This document shows, one piece after another, positions 26,596 to 35,473 of a stretch of DNA of 64,000 nucleotides. The notes beneath the pieces were generated by a model. That model was given only the letters and a program-made list of their open reading frames with translations. It did not search any database and had not been told where the DNA came from. The stretch lies in assembly GCF_002075795.1 (NCBI RefSeq), contig NZ_CP020472.1:4210501-4274500 (forward strand). The letters are read 5' to 3'. This stretch comes from Shewanella japonica (GTDB lineage Bacteria > Pseudomonadota > Gammaproteobacteria > Enterobacterales > Shewanellaceae). How positions within the stretch are numbered: position 1 is the stretch's first letter; every line of letters begins with the position of its first letter. Position numbers and translations under genes: made by a program.

Positions 26596-27321
26596 ATGCT
26601 AATTTTTGCCCACCGCGGCGCTAGCGGTTATGAAGTAGAAAACACCTTAGCAGCAATGGAAAAAGCATTACAACTAAATGTGCAAGCCATTGAATTAGAC
26701 GTATATAACGTTGAAGGTGAGCTTTATGTTTTTCATGATAGACGCCTTGAAAACAAAACTTCCGGCAAAGGTTTAGTTCATCTAAGTCGCAAAGAGACCA
26801 TCAATAAAGCCAAGATAAAGCAACATTCAATTCCGACATTTTGGCAAGTGATGAGCCTGATAAATGGTCGATGTATCGTCAATATCGAGCTTAAAGGCTA
26901 TCACACCGCTATGCCAGTAATTGAAATGTACCCTTCACTTATTAGCCAGTTAAACTTTACTCAAGCGCAATTACTCATTTCATCGTTCAATCAACCGTAC
27001 TTAGCGCAAGTAAAACAACATCTTCCAGAGGCAAGAGTCGCCCCAATTCTCTCTGGTGTCCCGCTCAATTATGCGGAATCCGTTACACAGTTAGGCGCCT
27101 ACTCCATTCATGTGGATATTCATTTTGTTACTCATGAAATGGTGAAAGATGCACATCAACGAGGGGCTAAAATATACGTATACACGGTTGATGTCCCTGA
27201 AGACATCCAGGCATTAAAAGCCTTAGGCGTTGATGGTATTTTCAGCAACTTCCCCGATAAAGCCGCTGATGCACTTTTGAGTCAAAATGCTAATGAAGAT
27301 CATCAACATTGGTTTGGATAA
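26596..27321 (+). CDS. Glycerophosphodiester phosphodiesterase
   Basis: This 241-residue TIM-barrel enzyme hydrolyses deacylated phospholipids to glycerol-3-phosphate and an alcohol. Motifs include AHRGASG near the start (His of HRG), ENTLAAM, ELDVY with the metal-binding Glu/Asp, and FHD with the second catalytic His. No signal peptide is seen, so it is a cytoplasmic UgpQ-like enzyme. It starts four bases after mscM, so it is probably co-transcribed. Grouping with psd and mscM gives a membrane-lipid theme. Confidence 0.9.
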   Translation: MLIFAHRGASGYEVENTLAAMEKALQLNVQAIELDVYNVEGELYVFHDRRLENKTSGKGLVHLSRKETINKAKIKQHSIPTFWQVMSLINGRCIVNIELKGYHTAMPVIEMYPSLISQLNFTQAQLLISSFNQPYLAQVKQHLPEARVAPILSGVPLNYAESVTQLGAYSIHVDIHFVTHEMVKDAHQRGAKIYVYTVDVPEDIQALKALGVDGIFSNFPDKAADALLSQNANEDHQHWFG

Positions 27322-27389
27322 GTTAGCGTATGGGTTATGAGTGCTTATTTAATATTTAGGGTTTAGGGATTAGTATTTAGAGTTAAGGC

Positions 27390-27722
27390 TCACACTTGCC
27401 TATTTCGCTGCGCCCAAGCACCAATAGCGAAAAAGATACCTATGACCAGTAACAGCATCCATTGCGAAGGCATGCTACGGAGTTGGCCTGCGAGCCAAGG
27501 ACTAATACTAACAATAACCAAACCGTAGCCAAAAGCATTGATCATAACAAATGCACTCGTGCGAACAAAAAAGCCACTGCCGACTAACGATTTTCGTAAT
27601 ATACGATTGATGTCGGTCGCAAAGATAACAATCGCACACGCCACAAGTGCAGTGGCAATTTCACTCATCCAAGGGTGAAGCATTGCACCAATTTTAGCTA
27701 GAAATGCTATGATTTGATTCAT
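27390..27722 (-). CDS. Small membrane protein, DUF3392-like
   Basis: This 110-residue protein has three clear hydrophobic helices (about residues 22-38, 50-75 and 86-103) and a short polar C-terminus. The SLVGSGFFVRTSAFVMINAFGYG central segment matches my recollection of DUF3392, a family of unknown role in Alteromonadales and Vibrionales. It is divergent from the dehydrogenase gene with only 45 bases between starts. The function is unknown. Confidence 0.7.
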   Translation of the reverse strand: MNQIIAFLAKIGAMLHPWMSEIATALVACAIVIFATDINRILRKSLVGSGFFVRTSAFVMINAFGYGLVIVSISPWLAGQLRSMPSQWMLLLVIGIFFAIGAWAQRNRQV

Positions 27723-27767
27723 TAAACAACCTCAATTTATGTCAATAAAAACGTACTGGGAAACCAT

Positions 27768-28694
27768 ATGGCACACAAACTTCTACTGCTAACTCAAGAC
27801 AATGATAAATACCGTCAACTGCTGTCGCATTGCCAATTACCTGAGTTAACCATTCTAGGAGATGATCCAAGCAGTATTTGTGAAGCCGATATCTGGTTTG
27901 CTGAGCCTCAACTGGCAGCCCCACTGCTCAATTTAGGTTCTGAACTCAAGTGGATGCAATCGACTTTTGCTGGAGTTGATAAACTCACTGGCTCAAGGCA
28001 ACGCCGCGATTATGCTCTCACGAACATTAAAGGTATTTTCGGACCGCTAATGAGCGAGTATTTATTTGGCTACCTATTAGCTCATCAGCGTGAACATGCA
28101 AAATATAAACAACAACAGCAACAACAACAATGGGCTCCAGGTAATTTCCGAACCTTACAGGGTCAACATTTACTGTTATTAGGCACTGGCTCCATTGCGC
28201 AGCATATTGCACAAACAGCCAAACATTTTGGAATGACAGTAACAGGCCTAAGTAAAAGTGCCGTCAGTAAACCCTATTTTGATCATATTGATACTATCGA
28301 GCAGCTTGCAACTTATTTACCCAAGGCACAAGCTATAGCGAGCATCTTACCTAGCACGCTAGATACAGAGAATTTATTAAATGCCGACATGCTAGCCCTG
28401 CTACCTCCAGAATCTGTGCTCTTTAACTTAGGAAGGGGTAATGTGCTTGACCTTGATGCTCTTGCAAAACAGCTCAAACAACAACCCAAACAACATGCGG
28501 TACTTGATGTCTTTAATCAAGAACCATTAAGCAGTGAGCACCCCATTTGGCAATGTCCTAATGCCATAATCACCCCACATATCGCTGCGCCAAGTTTCCC
28601 TGAGCAAGTGGTCGAGGTCTTCGCTGATAACTATCGTTTGTGGCGACAACAGCACCCGCTAAAACATCAAGTCGACTTTATAAAAGGTTATTAG
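27768..28694 (+). CDS. D-isomer-specific 2-hydroxyacid dehydrogenase
   Basis: This 308-residue NAD(P)-dependent enzyme probably reduces glyoxylate- or hydroxypyruvate-like 2-oxoacids. The Rossmann motif LLGTGSIAQHIA is near residues 145-155. Catalytic elements are Arg in LGRGNVLD, Glu in FNQEPLS and His in TPHIAAPS. The protein is closer to the GhrA-like short group than to SerA. A run of seven consecutive Gln occurs near residue 116, just before the NAD domain. A GGGAAA ribosome site precedes the ATG. Confidence 0.88.
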   Translation: MAHKLLLLTQDNDKYRQLLSHCQLPELTILGDDPSSICEADIWFAEPQLAAPLLNLGSELKWMQSTFAGVDKLTGSRQRRDYALTNIKGIFGPLMSEYLFGYLLAHQREHAKYKQQQQQQQWAPGNFRTLQGQHLLLLGTGSIAQHIAQTAKHFGMTVTGLSKSAVSKPYFDHIDTIEQLATYLPKAQAIASILPSTLDTENLLNADMLALLPPESVLFNLGRGNVLDLDALAKQLKQQPKQHAVLDVFNQEPLSSEHPIWQCPNAIITPHIAAPSFPEQVVEVFADNYRLWRQQHPLKHQVDFIKGY

Positions 28695-28944
28695 TTAATG
28701 CTGATACTTTCAGCTTCAAAGCCTTGTTTGTGACCACATAATGAGACCGAATATTCACCTAAAGTGCTAAACCTACTTTTTGTAAGTTCCCACTTTGAGT
28801 TGCTTAACGGTTTACTACAGTTTGCATACGGCACCTTAAACTATTTCACAACTCGCGTTATCACTGAGTTTGTGAGCTATTTAACAGTTTGTAATAACCA
28901 TTACTTTTACTCCTCAAACTTATTTAGTTAAAAAAGTTATTAGC
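28695..28944. other. Gene-free spacer upstream of bfd
   Basis: No gene or strong repeat is supported. The right end merges into the bfd promoter and operator. Confidence 0.45.
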
Positions 28945-28963
28945 AATGAGAACTGTTTTCATT
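28945..28963 (+). promoter_or_regulatory. Fur-box-like operator upstream of bfd
   Basis: The 19-base site AATGAGAACTGTTTTCATT is an imperfect palindrome resembling the Fur consensus. It lies about 85 bases before bfd, with a TATAGT-type -10 just downstream (28975-28980). Iron repression of bfd is established in other proteobacteria. Confidence 0.55.
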
Positions 28964-29046
28964 TACAATTGCGTTATAGTTAATTAAGCGAAAAACCTTT
29001 TGCAATAAAGCAAAAGACACGCAATCAGAATAAATGAAGAGGCTTT

Positions 29047-29241
29047 ATGTACGTTTGTCTTTGTCACGGCATTACTGATACCCAAATTAGAGAAGCAGTC
29101 AGCAAGCATGGCGACAGCTCTTTAGCTGACGTTAAAAAGCGCTTAGGTGTGGCTGATCAATGTGGTAAATGTTCGCGTATGGCAACTAACATCATTAAAG
29201 CTCAAGTGGATGTTGAACCAAACTTCTACGAAGTTGCATAA
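29047..29241 (+). CDS. bfd: Bacterioferritin-associated ferredoxin
   Basis: This 64-residue [2Fe-2S] protein reduces the iron stored in bacterioferritin so it can be released. The cluster cysteines are Cys4 and Cys6 (VCLCHG) and the CGKC pair near residues 39-42. The HGITDTQIREAV start is typical of the BFD-like [2Fe-2S] family. No bacterioferritin gene is adjacent. A Fur-like site lies upstream, consistent with induction when iron is short. Confidence 0.92.
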   Translation: MYVCLCHGITDTQIREAVSKHGDSSLADVKKRLGVADQCGKCSRMATNIIKAQVDVEPNFYEVA

Positions 29242-29290
29242 GGTCTAACCCTACCTTATTCCAGCAGATTTCATATCAATCAAATTCATA

Positions 29291-29321
29291 AAAAAATGCA
29301 GCCTAATGGCTGCATTTTTTT
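29291..29321. terminator. Bidirectional terminator between bfd and parC
   Basis: The stem TGCAGCC/GGCTGCA with a TAAT loop is flanked by A6 and T7. It can end both the plus-strand bfd and minus-strand parC transcripts. Confidence 0.9.
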
Positions 29322-29335
29322 ATCTCGAGAAAGTC

Positions 29336-29360
29336 GCTCAATGATTCTCTATCATTGAGC
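29336..29360. repeat. Perfect inverted repeat just after parC
   Basis: GCTCAATGAT and ATCATTGAGC pair over 10 bases around a 5-base loop, nine bases past the parC stop. There is no T-run, so it may protect the 3' end of the parC mRNA or aid the neighbouring terminator. Confidence 0.6.
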
Positions 29361-29368
29361 TTATAGTC

Positions 29369-31660
29369 TTACTCAGTCGTTTCAACTTCTGTTTCAGTTG
29401 CTTGGTTACCTAACTCGATTTGCACACTATCAACGCGTTGAAGACCTCTAGGTAATTTAGCGCCTCGACGGCCTCCTTCACCGCGGTAATGCTCAAGATC
29501 AGATGGTTTCAAGGTCAACTTACGTTTACCAGCCCACAAGGTCACTGAGGCATCTTCAGGGATAATATCTAAATGGATGAGTAACTCTTCACGGCTCTTC
29601 GCACGATCCGTCGGAATACCTATAATTTTATTACCTTTACCTTTCGATAATTGCGGTAAAGCATCCACATCAAATATCAGCATTCTGCCTTCATTGGTAA
29701 TTGCAATAATAGACTGTGTTACGCCTTTATTAACAAGTTTAGGCATTAACGATTGCGCATTTGCTGGGAGACTTAACAAAGCTTTACCGGCTTTATTTCG
29801 GCTTACCATGTCTGCATACGAACCAATAAAGCCATAACCGGCATCACTAGCTAATAAATAACATTGCGAGTCAGTACCAAGTAGTACATGACGCATAACT
29901 GCACCTGGCGATAAATTAAATCGAGTGGTAATTGGCTCACCCTGACTTCTCGCAGAAGGTAAAGTATGAGTATCTGTAGCAAAAGCCCGCCCAGTCGAAT
30001 CAATGAATACGCTCGGTTGGTTACTCTTACCGCTCGCACTGCATAAGAATGCATCACCTGATTTGTAATTGAGTGCTTCACCGTCGACATCGTGACCTTT
30101 AGCGCAACGCACCCAGCCTTTTTCAGATAACACAACAGTCACAGACTCAGCAGGCGTCAATTCTTGCTCTGTTAATGCTTTAGATTCTATACGCTCAATG
30201 ATAGGTGAACGTCTATCATCACCAAACGTTTCACCGTCTTGAATCAGTTCTTTTTTAACTAATGTTTTTAAACGTCGCTCAGATCCTAAAATTAACTCTA
30301 GTTTGTCACGCTCAGCAGCCAACTCTTCTTGTTCAGCTTTAATTTTAAATTCTTCAAGCTTAGCTAGATGGCGAAGTTTTAAATCTAAAATGGCTTCAGC
30401 TTGCTTTTCTGATAACGCAAAGCGAGACATTAACTCCGCTTTGGGTTCATCATGAAAACGAATAATCTCGATGACTTCATCGATATTCAAAAACGCAATC
30501 ATTAATGCATCAAGAATATGTAGTCGAGCGAGTACTTTATCGAGCCTGAATTGCAAGCGACGAGTGACTGTCGAAATACGATAGGTTAACCACTCAGTTA
30601 ATAGCTCTTTTAAGCCTTTCACTTTTGGACGGCCATCAAGACCCAGTACATTCAAGTTAACTCGGAAGCTTTTCTCAAGATCGGTAGTAGCAAATAAATG
30701 CGCCATCAACTGATCACAATCAACTCGATTTGAGCGAGGAACAATCACTAACCTTACCGGGTTTTCATGATCTGATTCATCTCGTAAATCCGCAACCATA
30801 GGCAGCTTTTTAGCCTGCATTTGATTCGCAATTTGTTCTAGAATCTTACCACTGCCAGCTTGATGAGGTAGTGCACTGATAACGATTTCACCGTTATCAT
30901 TATCGTATACTGCGCGCATTTTAATAGAGCCACGACCGGTTTCATAGATTTTGGCAATATCTTTACTTGGTGTGATGATTTCTGCATAGGTTGGGTAATC
31001 AGGTCCCGGAACAAACTCCATTAAGCGCGCTAAATCAGCCTTAGGATTTTCCAGTAACTCCACACAAGCCGAAACTAACTCTCTGGCATTATGTGGCGGA
31101 ATATCGGTTGCCATACCTACTGCAATACCCGTGATACCGTTTAATAAGATATGAGGTAAACGAGCGGGTAGTGACTTAGGCTCTTTCATTGTGCCATCAA
31201 AGTTAACACCCCAATCAACCGTACCTTGACCTAACTCTGATAATAGCACTTCCGAAAACTTTGACAGTTTTGCTTCGGTATAACGCATTGCAGCAAATGA
31301 TTTAGGATCGTCCGGTGCACCCCAGTTTCCTTGACCGTCAACTAACGGATAGCGATAGGAGAATGGTTGTGCCATTAACACCATTGCTTCATAACATGCA
31401 CTATCACCATGTGGGTGATATTTACCTAACACATCGCCGACTGTACGGGCTGATTTCTTATGTTTAGATTGAGCGGATAATCCTAACTCGCTCATGGCAT
31501 AGATAATACGACGTTGAACCGGTTTTAAACCATCGCCAATATGCGGCAAAGCGCGATCCATGATCACGTACATTGAATAGTTTAAATAAGCCTCTTCAGT
31601 AAAGCGGCGCAGAGGCATTTGCTCTACACCATCGAGGCTTAATTCAATCGCATCACTCAT
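29369..31660 (-). CDS. parC: DNA topoisomerase IV subunit A
   Basis: This 763-residue subunit breaks and rejoins DNA in chromosome decatenation. The breakage-reunion domain includes the quinolone-resistance region GDVLGKYHPHGDSACYEAMV and the catalytic Tyr in MRYTEAK. A coiled segment and a C-terminal beta-pinwheel domain (about residues 490-740) follow. A wild-type Ser sits at the usual resistance site (GDSACYE). It overlaps the stop of the sorbosone-dehydrogenase-like gene by TAATG. Confidence 0.96.
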   Translation of the reverse strand: MSDAIELSLDGVEQMPLRRFTEEAYLNYSMYVIMDRALPHIGDGLKPVQRRIIYAMSELGLSAQSKHKKSARTVGDVLGKYHPHGDSACYEAMVLMAQPFSYRYPLVDGQGNWGAPDDPKSFAAMRYTEAKLSKFSEVLLSELGQGTVDWGVNFDGTMKEPKSLPARLPHILLNGITGIAVGMATDIPPHNARELVSACVELLENPKADLARLMEFVPGPDYPTYAEIITPSKDIAKIYETGRGSIKMRAVYDNDNGEIVISALPHQAGSGKILEQIANQMQAKKLPMVADLRDESDHENPVRLVIVPRSNRVDCDQLMAHLFATTDLEKSFRVNLNVLGLDGRPKVKGLKELLTEWLTYRISTVTRRLQFRLDKVLARLHILDALMIAFLNIDEVIEIIRFHDEPKAELMSRFALSEKQAEAILDLKLRHLAKLEEFKIKAEQEELAAERDKLELILGSERRLKTLVKKELIQDGETFGDDRRSPIIERIESKALTEQELTPAESVTVVLSEKGWVRCAKGHDVDGEALNYKSGDAFLCSASGKSNQPSVFIDSTGRAFATDTHTLPSARSQGEPITTRFNLSPGAVMRHVLLGTDSQCYLLASDAGYGFIGSYADMVSRNKAGKALLSLPANAQSLMPKLVNKGVTQSIIAITNEGRMLIFDVDALPQLSKGKGNKIIGIPTDRAKSREELLIHLDIIPEDASVTLWAGKRKLTLKPSDLEHYRGEGGRRGAKLPRGLQRVDSVQIELGNQATETEVETTE

Positions 31661-32814
31661 TATTTCGTATCCTGTGATTGTTCTGTCGCTTTATAAAATA
31701 AGCGATAAATATTGCCCTTTAAGTCATCAGAGATGAACATTGCACCATCAGGCGCATTAATCAGGTCATAAGGTCTAGCGACGGGAAATTCTCCGTCTAA
31801 AAAGCTTACCACTCTTTCACGCTTAATAACTTGGTCGTCATCAAGAGTTAGCATCACAACCTGATAGCCAATCTTACTTGAGCGATTCCAAGAGCCATTT
31901 TCGGCAACAAAAAGTTGGTTATGGTAACGCTCAGGAAATAACTTGCCTGAATAAAAAAGTAAGCTGGTTGGCTTAACATGTGCTGGGAGTTCAAACTCTG
32001 GCGTTGTTACGTTTAAGTTATCAGGCTTTTTAAAGGCAGGTTCAGCGACATCGGTTCCATGTACATAAGGAAAGCCAAAGTGGCTACCTTTAACATCGAT
32101 GCGGTTAATCTCATCGGCCGGCATATTGTCGCCCATCCAATTTCGGCCTTGATCAGCAAACCATAATTGTTTGGTACTCGGTGCCCAATCAAAACCGATA
32201 ACTCGACGTAAGCCAGAAGCAACTTGTTCTGTATCGCCAGAATCAAGGTCGATGGCAAGCATACTGCCAAAAGGAGCTGGCGCTTCACAGACGTTACACG
32301 GAGAGCCGATTGAGATGTAAAGGCGACCGTCAGGACCAAATTTCATACCACGAGCATGTTTACGCTCTACACTCGGTAGACCCGAGTACACTTCCTTAGG
32401 GCGTCCAGGTCGGCGCAATCGATTCTCAATATCTGGGTATCGAAGGATGCGATCTTCATCGGCAACATACAAATCGCCCTGATGAAAAGCAATGGCTTCA
32501 GGATACTCTAACCCTTTACCGATTAAATATCGCTTATTCACCTGACCGTCATTATCTGAATCGACCAAGGCATAGATAGTGCCACTCTTTTTAGAGCCAA
32601 CAAATAACGTGCCTTGGCTGCCAATTGCCATCTGTTTAGCGTCTCCTAAATCAGAAGCATATAAAGTGAGTCCAAATCCTTTGGTAACAGTAATCATCAT
32701 AGGATCGGCAGCAAAAGCTTTTGCTGCAGCAAATTGAGCCAATGCGAACACTGATATCATTTTCAGCGCATTTGACACCAACTTTGTATCCATTTTAATT
32801 ATTATTTTCGACAT
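31660..32814 (-). CDS. Exported PQQ-dependent sugar/L-sorbosone dehydrogenase-like beta-propeller protein
   Basis: This 384-residue protein has the soluble-glucose-dehydrogenase / L-sorbosone-dehydrogenase propeller fold. Motifs include KFGPDGRLYISIGSPCNVC, FDWAPSTKQLWFADQGRNW, DEINRI and FVAENGSWNR. The signal peptide (cleaved near AFA-ADP) lies behind about 18 extra N-terminal residues, so a later start at 32793 or 32760 is possible. It would oxidise sugars or aldehydes in the periplasm if PQQ is available. Its stop overlaps parC and it begins 62 bases after parE, an odd operon partner. Confidence 0.82.
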   Translation of the reverse strand: MSKIIIKMDTKLVSNALKMISVFALAQFAAAKAFAADPMMITVTKGFGLTLYASDLGDAKQMAIGSQGTLFVGSKKSGTIYALVDSDNDGQVNKRYLIGKGLEYPEAIAFHQGDLYVADEDRILRYPDIENRLRRPGRPKEVYSGLPSVERKHARGMKFGPDGRLYISIGSPCNVCEAPAPFGSMLAIDLDSGDTEQVASGLRRVIGFDWAPSTKQLWFADQGRNWMGDNMPADEINRIDVKGSHFGFPYVHGTDVAEPAFKKPDNLNVTTPEFELPAHVKPTSLLFYSGKLFPERYHNQLFVAENGSWNRSSKIGYQVVMLTLDDDQVIKRERVVSFLDGEFPVARPYDLINAPDGAMFISDDLKGNIYRLFYKATEQSQDTK

Positions 32815-32876
32815 TATATTTATTCTTTTGCCCTATTTTAGCGCCGCATCAATTAGCTAACATAATCCTTGTTGGC

Positions 32877-34763
32877 TTATAGCTCTGCTAAGTCACCCTT
32901 CGACTCTAACCAAACTTTACGGTCTGGCGAACGTTTCTTAGCAAGTAACATATCCATTAATGCCATGGTGTCTTCACTATCATCAATTGTGAGTTGCACA
33001 AGACGGCGAGTATTCGGATCCATTGTTGTTTCTCTTAATTGCAACGGATTCATTTCACCCAGACCTTTAAAGCGAGTCACTTGGACTTTGCCTTTTTTCT
33101 TTTCTGCAACAATTCTGTCTAATATACCGTTTTTTTCGTCTTCATCTAAGGCATAAAAGACTTCTTTGCCTAAATCGATACGGAATAATGGCGGCATAGC
33201 AATATAAACATGACCTTTCTCAACAAGAACTCGGTAATGCTTCATAAATAACGCACACAACAAAGTCGCAATGTGAAGTCCATCAGAATCCGCATCCGCA
33301 AGAATACAAATCTTACCGTAACGTAACTCAGAAATATCCTCACTGTCAGGATCACAGCCAATTGCAACTGATATATCATGTACTTCTTGTGACGCTAATA
33401 CTTGCGAAGCATCTACTTCCCAGGTATTTAAGATCTTACCTCGTAGCGGCATGATAGCTTGAAACTCTCTGTCTCGAGCCTGTTTTGCACTACCGCCTGC
33501 CGAATCACCCTCCACTAGGAATAACTCACCACGCATTGGGTCTTGGCCACTACAGTCGGTCAACTTACCCGGCAACGCTGGGCCTGAAGTGACTTTTTTA
33601 CGAGCGACTTTTTTGGCTGCTTTTAAGCGGCGCTGGGCATTGCTAATACACAACTCAGCGAGTAACTCAGCTTGCTCAGTATTCGAGTTCAACCATAATG
33701 CAAACGCATCACGAACAATCCCAGAAACAAATGCCGAGCTTTGACGGCTCGATAGTTTCTCTTTTGTTTGCCCTGAAAATTGTGGGTCTTGCATCTTTAT
33801 CGATAAAATAAAAGACGCTTTATCCCAAATGTCTTCAGGAGATAATTTAAGCCCACGCGGGACAAGGTTCCTGAATTCACAGAATTCACGCATTGATTCT
33901 AATAAACCTTGTCTAAAGCCATTTACATGGGTACCACCTAAAGGTGTAGGAATAAGGTTAACATAGCTTTCATAAATGCTATCTCCGCCTTCTGGTAACC
34001 AAGTAATGGCCCATTCAGCAGCTTCAATTTTGCCTGTGAAGCTGCCAATAAATGGCTCTTGCGGTAAAAGAACCGAATCTTTAACCGCTTCTTTCAAATA
34101 ATCGGTTAATCCACTCTCATAAAACCACTCATTCACTTCACCATTTTGCTTGTTAGTGAATTTAATTCTTAAGCCTGGGCAAAGTACTGCCTTTGCACGT
34201 AATTGATATAAGAGTTTGGTAATAGAGAAATTGCCAGAGTCAAAATAGCTAGCATCTGGCCAGAAATGAACACGGGTCCCCGTATTACGGCGACCACAAG
34301 TGCCTGTGACAGTGAGGTCTTCAACTTTTTCTCCGTTCTCAAATGCCATTTCATAAACTTGAGCATCACGTCTAACACTGATTTCAACTCGGGTTGATAA
34401 GGCGTTGACAACAGAAATACCAACACCATGCAAACCACCCGAAAATTGATAGTTTTTATTAGAAAACTTACCACCGGCATGAAGCTTCGTTAGAATCAAC
34501 TCGACACCTGGGATCCCTTCTTCTGGGTGAATATCGACAGGCATACCACGACCATCATCGGTCACCTCTAATGAGTTGTCAGTATGCAAAATCACATCAA
34601 TTTTAGAAGCATGACCCGCTAAAGCCTCGTCGACACTGTTATCAATGACCTCTTGGCCTAAATGGTTTGGTCGGGTGGTATCAGTGTACATACCTGGACG
34701 GCGTTTTACTGGGTCGAGTCCATTAAGAACCTCGATTGCATCAGAAGTGTATTGATTGGTCAT
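32877..34763 (-). CDS. parE: DNA topoisomerase IV subunit B
   Basis: This 628-residue ATPase subunit of topoisomerase IV contains the GHKL motifs (DNSVDEALAGHA, DDGRGMPVDIHP, GGLHGVGISVVNALS). The TOPRIM region holds EGDSAGGSAKQARDREFQA and the DADSDGLHIATLL metal site. I start at the ATG at 34763 because MTNQYTSDAIEVLNGL aligns with the E. coli start, three codons inside the longest frame. It heads the parE-(dehydrogenase)-parC unit. Confidence 0.96.
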   Translation of the reverse strand: MTNQYTSDAIEVLNGLDPVKRRPGMYTDTTRPNHLGQEVIDNSVDEALAGHASKIDVILHTDNSLEVTDDGRGMPVDIHPEEGIPGVELILTKLHAGGKFSNKNYQFSGGLHGVGISVVNALSTRVEISVRRDAQVYEMAFENGEKVEDLTVTGTCGRRNTGTRVHFWPDASYFDSGNFSITKLLYQLRAKAVLCPGLRIKFTNKQNGEVNEWFYESGLTDYLKEAVKDSVLLPQEPFIGSFTGKIEAAEWAITWLPEGGDSIYESYVNLIPTPLGGTHVNGFRQGLLESMREFCEFRNLVPRGLKLSPEDIWDKASFILSIKMQDPQFSGQTKEKLSSRQSSAFVSGIVRDAFALWLNSNTEQAELLAELCISNAQRRLKAAKKVARKKVTSGPALPGKLTDCSGQDPMRGELFLVEGDSAGGSAKQARDREFQAIMPLRGKILNTWEVDASQVLASQEVHDISVAIGCDPDSEDISELRYGKICILADADSDGLHIATLLCALFMKHYRVLVEKGHVYIAMPPLFRIDLGKEVFYALDEDEKNGILDRIVAEKKKGKVQVTRFKGLGEMNPLQLRETTMDPNTRRLVQLTIDDSEDTMALMDMLLAKKRSPDRKVWLESKGDLAEL

Positions 34764-34819
34764 AGTCCACACATTTGGTCAATTATCAGCCCAACATATG
34801 GGGCTAATATAAAAACTGT

Positions 34820-35395
34820 TTAAGAAATTTTTAAAAAGTCACAAATCTTATCTAGCTGATTTTTATAGCCAATAAAACTGTGGTCACCGCCTGGCTCTAA
34901 ATGAAGCTCGCAACAGTGATATTTCGTTAATGCTTGACGATAATCTAACACTTCATCGCCAGTTTGCAAAAATACTAGAAAACGGTCGGGATGTTTAATG
35001 ACTTCGGTATTGAATTCAGCCACATCATTTTTATGCTCAGGCAGCACTTGATAGTGCTCATCAGTATAAGGGTTATATTGCGGTCCAAGAAACTCATCGA
35101 ATAACTCAAATGGAGTGACAGCAGGATTAATCAGCACTGCTTTACCACCATATTTTTCAGCTAAATAACTCGCAAAATAGCCGCCCAATGAGGACCCAAT
35201 AAAACACAAAGACTCTCCTTCGTTTATTGCTTGTTCAACAATACCACATAACAAGGCCATCGCGGCTTTTGGCGATGAAGGAAGTTGAGGTTGAATAAAT
35301 GATAAATCTGGAAAACAGCGCTGTATATAGTGTGCCGTCTCGATTGCTTTGTCAGACTGAGGAGAACTATTAAATCCATGTATATAGAGAAGCAT
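34820..35395 (-). CDS. yqiA: YqiA-family esterase
   Basis: This 191-residue alpha/beta hydrolase has the family beginning MLLYIHGFNSSP. The nucleophile is Ser in GSSLGGYFA, with Asp in GDEVLDY and His in GGDHSFIGY. E. coli YqiA hydrolyses short acyl esters and its physiological substrate is not firmly known. The order parE-yqiA-cpdA-yqiB-nudF is conserved with E. coli and supports the call. Confidence 0.93.
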   Translation of the reverse strand: MLLYIHGFNSSPQSDKAIETAHYIQRCFPDLSFIQPQLPSSPKAAMALLCGIVEQAINEGESLCFIGSSLGGYFASYLAEKYGGKAVLINPAVTPFELFDEFLGPQYNPYTDEHYQVLPEHKNDVAEFNTEVIKHPDRFLVFLQTGDEVLDYRQALTKYHCCELHLEPGGDHSFIGYKNQLDKICDFLKIS

Positions 35396-35473
35396 ATTTC
35401 CTCTCGCTGTGATTAACCTGAAAATGCAATAGCATTCGCTTATACATCAGGTTACAACATGAATCGTTAACGT

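Noticed and set aside
27322..27389. Short TTTAG-rich repeat downstream of the phosphodiesterase gene
   Set aside because: A few loosely similar TATTTAG/GTTTAGG words in an AT-rich spacer are not enough to call a repeat element.
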